From positions 1 to 64,000 of the forward strand of contig VRUI01000001.1 of NCBI GenBank assembly GCA_019456225.1: a stretch of 64,000 nucleotides of DNA, written 5' to 3'. Numbering within the stretch: position 1 is the stretch's first letter; each line of letters begins with the position of its first letter. Of the stretch, positions 61,329-64,000 are shown in pieces. The position numbers and the translations under genes are program-made. The notes beneath the pieces are model-generated. The model searched no databases. It saw only the letters and a program-made list of their open reading frames with translations, and had not been told where the DNA came from. The DNA comes from Planctomycetota bacterium. Lineage in GTDB: Bacteria; Planctomycetota; Phycisphaerae; Sedimentisphaerales; Anaerohalosphaeraceae.

Positions 61329-61977
61329 GCGATTAAGGCGCTTTATGGAAAAGCTGAAATCTGCAATAGAGAGGTTTATAAAGAGCTTTGCTTTTAGTTT
61401 GCTCTTATTTTGTTATTGCGGGTATTCGGCTTTTAGCAATATGCGGTCACTGTTGAATGTTTTTGATTTCTTTGAACTGGTGTATCTGATATTCAATGTA
61501 ACGCTTGGGATACTTTTTTTATTCCGCGAAAAACCCTTGCTGGTTAGTACGAATATTATACATTGGGCCGTTGCCCTCATCACTTCATTTTCGGGTTTCC
61601 TTTATGTCAGGGAGCAAGGCAATAGTGCCGCTTTTTTATTGGTTACAGGCAAATCGCTTATATTATTTGCAATATTGCTGATGCTGTTTTCAGCGCTTAT
61701 ACTTGGAAGGAGTTTTGGTGTTTTCCCTGCGCTTAGACATGTTAAGACTGCATTTGTGTATCAGCTAGTCAGGCATCCGATGTACCTGTCTTCTATAATC
61801 ATCAAGCTGGGGTATGTGCTGAAAAATCCTTCGGTTTATAATTTCGCCCTTACAGTGGTCATAATATTTTTATATGACAGGCGGGCAAAGTACGAAGAGA
61901 GTATCTTGTCGAATGATCCTTCATACATCGAATACATGCAGAAGGTAAGGTGCAGATTTGTTCCAGGCATATACTGA
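61309..61977 (+). CDS. ICMT/PEMT-like membrane methyltransferase
   Basis: A 222-residue membrane protein with several membrane helices and the C-terminal VRHPMYLSSIIIKLGY and DRRAKYEESIL pattern of isoprenylcysteine/phospholipid methyltransferase-like proteins. Overlaps thiC by 20 bp, suggesting coupled translation. An alternative start is ATG 61345. No thiamine-pathway role is expected; the overlap may be fortuitous. Confidence 0.75.
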   Translation: MPAASNKRLRRFMEKLKSAIERFIKSFAFSLLLFCYCGYSAFSNMRSLLNVFDFFELVYLIFNVTLGILFLFREKPLLVSTNIIHWAVALITSFSGFLYVREQGNSAAFLLVTGKSLILFAILLMLFSALILGRSFGVFPALRHVKTAFVYQLVRHPMYLSSIIIKLGYVLKNPSVYNFALTVVIIFLYDRRAKYEESILSNDPSYIEYMQKVRCRFVPGIY

Positions 61978-61978
61978 A

Positions 61979-63100
61979 TCAGGTTTTCATTGAGTCTATT
62001 TCAATGATCGCTATCGGGAAGAATATTAGTATTGGCAGCCAGGCCCATAGTTCCGGCCAGATCCTGTCGAATATGAACTGCTCTGTCGATACCATTTTGC
62101 ATCCGAATGTGATCAGGAAACACAACGCGGTGATGGCGAAACTTTTCATTATCGCCGGTTTCATCGCCTTGGGGTCGCGGCAAACCAGAACCGGCAGTGC
62201 GATCATCAGCATTATCATATTGATGACCGGGTCGGTAATGCGGAAGTTTTGCTGGCTGATGAGTTCGGCCTGGTCCTTGATCTTTGTCTCCTGGTTGGCC
62301 ATGTTTGCCAGCTGAGCCGAGCTTAGCATGGCCTTATAACTTTCCTGCCTTCTAAGCGGTATCTGGTCTGGTGTGACGTCGGTGGTGAAATAGGCAACGG
62401 TACTGACTTGTGGAAGCTTCCGTTGGTTTGCGGAGCTGTCTATGTCCAGCATAGTTTTTACCCCGTTATCCAGGTCCCATCTTTTTTTGTCGTGGTTATA
62501 GACGGCGTTATTGGCTTTAATTTTACCTGTGACTACCCATTCGTCTAGTTCTTTACCCTCTTTTCTAAGGATGATCGCCGGGTTTTCCATTGTTTCGGTT
62601 TTTTCGGAGTATAGAGGAGCGCAAATGAGTGAACCATTCCTGTCACTCATGAACCAGATCGAGTATGCATCGCCTTTGGATGGGTCATAATCCTGGCTTC
62701 TTACGAGTTTGTTGGCTAGCCTGGGTATTATCAGTTCCTGGTCGATAACCAGCAGGCCTGTAAAGAGTGCGGAAAGAAAGATGATCGGTGCGATGACCCT
62801 CTTGAGACTCACTCCCGAAGCCATTACGGCGATCAGTTCATTGTTCTTTGTCATCTTGCCCAGCGAAAAGACAGCGGCAAGTACGGTGATCATGGCAGCG
62901 AGGTCCCTGAAATACAATGCGCATTGGGCGCCGTAATATGAGAGGATATTCTTCATTACAGCGACCGTTCCTGTCTGCTCGGCGAATTCGTCGATATTGA
63001 CAAAAAGATCGATGACTATGCAAAGACCGATCAGGACCATAAAGGCAATGAAGTAGCCGGTTATAAAACTTTTAGCAACATATTTATCAAGAGTTTTCAT
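61979..63100 (-). CDS. LptF/LptG family LPS-export permease
   Basis: A 373-residue permease. LDKYVAKSFITGYFIAFMVL starts helix 1; KNNELIAVMASGVSLKRVI is the coupling-helix segment and the beta-jellyroll occupies about 130-250. With LptB and LptC it extracts lipopolysaccharide. It is followed on the same strand by a second permease gene, consistent with an LptF-LptG pair. Confidence 0.87.
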   Translation of the reverse strand: MKTLDKYVAKSFITGYFIAFMVLIGLCIVIDLFVNIDEFAEQTGTVAVMKNILSYYGAQCALYFRDLAAMITVLAAVFSLGKMTKNNELIAVMASGVSLKRVIAPIIFLSALFTGLLVIDQELIIPRLANKLVRSQDYDPSKGDAYSIWFMSDRNGSLICAPLYSEKTETMENPAIILRKEGKELDEWVVTGKIKANNAVYNHDKKRWDLDNGVKTMLDIDSSANQRKLPQVSTVAYFTTDVTPDQIPLRRQESYKAMLSSAQLANMANQETKIKDQAELISQQNFRITDPVINMIMLMIALPVLVCRDPKAMKPAIMKSFAITALCFLITFGCKMVSTEQFIFDRIWPELWAWLPILIFFPIAIIEIDSMKT

Positions 63101-63103
63101 TGT

Positions 63104-63136
63104 TTAGCAATTAGCGATTAGCAATTAGCGATTAGC
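63104..63136 (-). repeat. heptamer array between the two Lpt genes
   Basis: About four units of CAATTAG/CGATTAG. It lies in the 45-bp spacer of the presumed operon. Confidence 0.78.
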
Positions 63137-63145
63137 TTCTTGCGG

Positions 63146-64000
63146 TTAGGTTCTTGTTAGTTTTCTGTAGATCAGGAAAGCGATTACTGAAAGGGCTACT
63201 AGTCCGGACCACATGACAATAATTCCTGTGTTTTCCGGCATTGCGGCGTTCCTTGTTTTGGTCAGTTCCTTGCCCGACATGATAAAGACGATCAGTGCCG
63301 CGGCAGGAATTGAGCTTGCGCCGAACGCGCTAAGCAGGTGTCCGCCTTTGAATATTATCCCAAGCGCCACGGCGAAAAGAATCAGCGTGATCGACCCGAT
63401 CCCGAAAACCAGTCTCGTATGAACCTCCGAGAGGATCTTTTTTGAGGTGACCCACATTTCACGGTCGGCAATTTTTTTAAGATTGATAAGCGTACCAGAA
63501 GGATTTGCGGCAATAACCGGATCTTCTGTTTCCGGGTTGTTTATCGCAGCGATCAAATCGGCAAGAGTTTGCTTGTTCAATTTATTGCTGATTTCCGGAG
63601 TGAGTTTAATACCTGGAAAAACTTTTCTAAGAAGCGGGGCAGGCCCTTTGAAGTCTCCCTTTCCTTTCCATGATGTGTTAGTAAGCATCAATCCCAGTTT
63701 CGAGTCCGGCTGGTTGTCGGAAAAGGTGAGCTCGGCTTTGTCGTCCGAGGTCCACGTGAGGCTAAGCCGGCGAGAAAACCTGTTATATTCATGGAGTTTA
63801 ACAGGTGGTTCAAAACTGATCGTGTTATCGGCCTGGGCCTTACACCCGGCGGTGAATATCTGTAATATCTTGTCTTCTGTGGCGAATTGATAGAAACCTA
63901 TTTCCGGATCGGCGATTTTTTTGGCGATGTCTTCTGCGAGTGCTTCAGTGGCGAGTTGTGCCCTTGCCGCGAGCATCTTATCTCTTACCGGTCCGAATTT
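63146..64000 (-). CDS. LptF/LptG-type permease, partial (continues beyond window)
   Basis: The frame is open through the right edge. The visible 284 residues contain the jellyroll (FSRRLSLTWTSDDKAELTFS) and the last helices (FGIGSITLILFAVALGIIFK, SIPAAALIVFIMSGK). Its partner is the gene at 61979. The 5' end lies outside the window. Confidence 0.78.
   Translation of the reverse strand, partial: KFGPVRDKMLAARAQLATEALAEDIAKKIADPEIGFYQFATEDKILQIFTAGCKAQADNTISFEPPVKLHEYNRFSRRLSLTWTSDDKAELTFSDNQPDSKLGLMLTNTSWKGKGDFKGPAPLLRKVFPGIKLTPEISNKLNKQTLADLIAAINNPETEDPVIAANPSGTLINLKKIADREMWVTSKKILSEVHTRLVFGIGSITLILFAVALGIIFKGGHLLSAFGASSIPAAALIVFIMSGKELTKTRNAAMPENTGIIVMWSGLVALSVIAFLIYRKLTRT

Overview
The window looks like a chromosomal segment of a planctomycete, most likely class Phycisphaerae (Sedimentisphaerales-like). 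The evidence is two PEP-CTERM proteins, a surface protein ending in a dockerin-like Ca-binding pair, a prepilin-type protein with the H-X9-DG signature, an abundance of small-repeat-filled intergenic spacers, and a core gene complement (glgP, gltX, recA, alaS, obg, coaX, rlmN, queC/queF, thiC) in an order not typical of proteobacteria or firmicutes. This assignment is inference; no rRNA or tRNA gene is visible in the window.

Layout. 1-3.8 kb: 3' end of a group II intron, a DUF4465 PEP-CTERM protein, a dockerin-like surface protein, a pseudopilin-like protein and comF. 3.8-4.5 kb: a RHH/PIN toxin-antitoxin pair with a textbook promoter and a regular operator array. 4.8-17.4 kb: glycogen phosphorylase, a MITE-like element, a giant coiled-coil lipoprotein, a UROD-family protein, a Tat-exported Gfo/Idh/MocA oxidoreductase, a scar where two broken genes are joined (ornithine cyclodeaminase start, PQQ-propeller end), a PTS IIA protein, a B12-binding-fold protein and a secreted HEAT-like protein. 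17.5-35.9 kb: mostly housekeeping genes (mlaE/mlaF, ROK kinase, rpmA, TlpA-like, gltX, PfkB kinase, thpR, recA with a GTTC-N7-GTTC box, alaS, a shortened MnmE, coaX, a GH2 hydrolase, obg).

35.9-41.4 kb is the first accessory island: an IS110-family element with a long non-coding leader that may encode a bridge RNA, a strong promoter driving a leader with a tRNA T-arm-like hairpin and a 49-residue hydrophobic ORF, an AbiJ-type abortive-infection gene, and a membrane-anchored TPR protein. The AbiJ and TPR genes have nearly the same 58-bp promoter block, which suggests co-regulation. A 163-bp perfect-centre palindrome abuts the second block. 41.5-46.4 kb: MFS transporter, a frameshifted small secreted protein, leaderless rlmN, a PEP-CTERM protein and a conserved hypothetical. 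46.4-50.3 kb is a second accessory stretch: divergent DUF4062 and PD-(D/E)XK-like genes, a short GGQ release-factor-like gene, dispersed repeats, and a MITE inserted in the leader of a VOC gene.

50.7-64 kb: DAHP synthase, metallophosphoesterase, phhB, M14 peptidase, queF and queC (divergent), a RAYT transposase bracketed by two 58-bp palindromic direct repeats, a site-2 protease, a redoxin, a TPP riboswitch with an overlapping terminator controlling thiC plus an ICMT-like methyltransferase, and two tandem LptF/LptG permeases, the second cut by the window edge. The most interesting candidates for undescribed biology are the AbiJ/TPR co-regulated pair, the promoter/T-arm/short-ORF locus at 37.69-38.01 kb with its 5'-3' fold-back, and the divergent DUF4062/nuclease pair.
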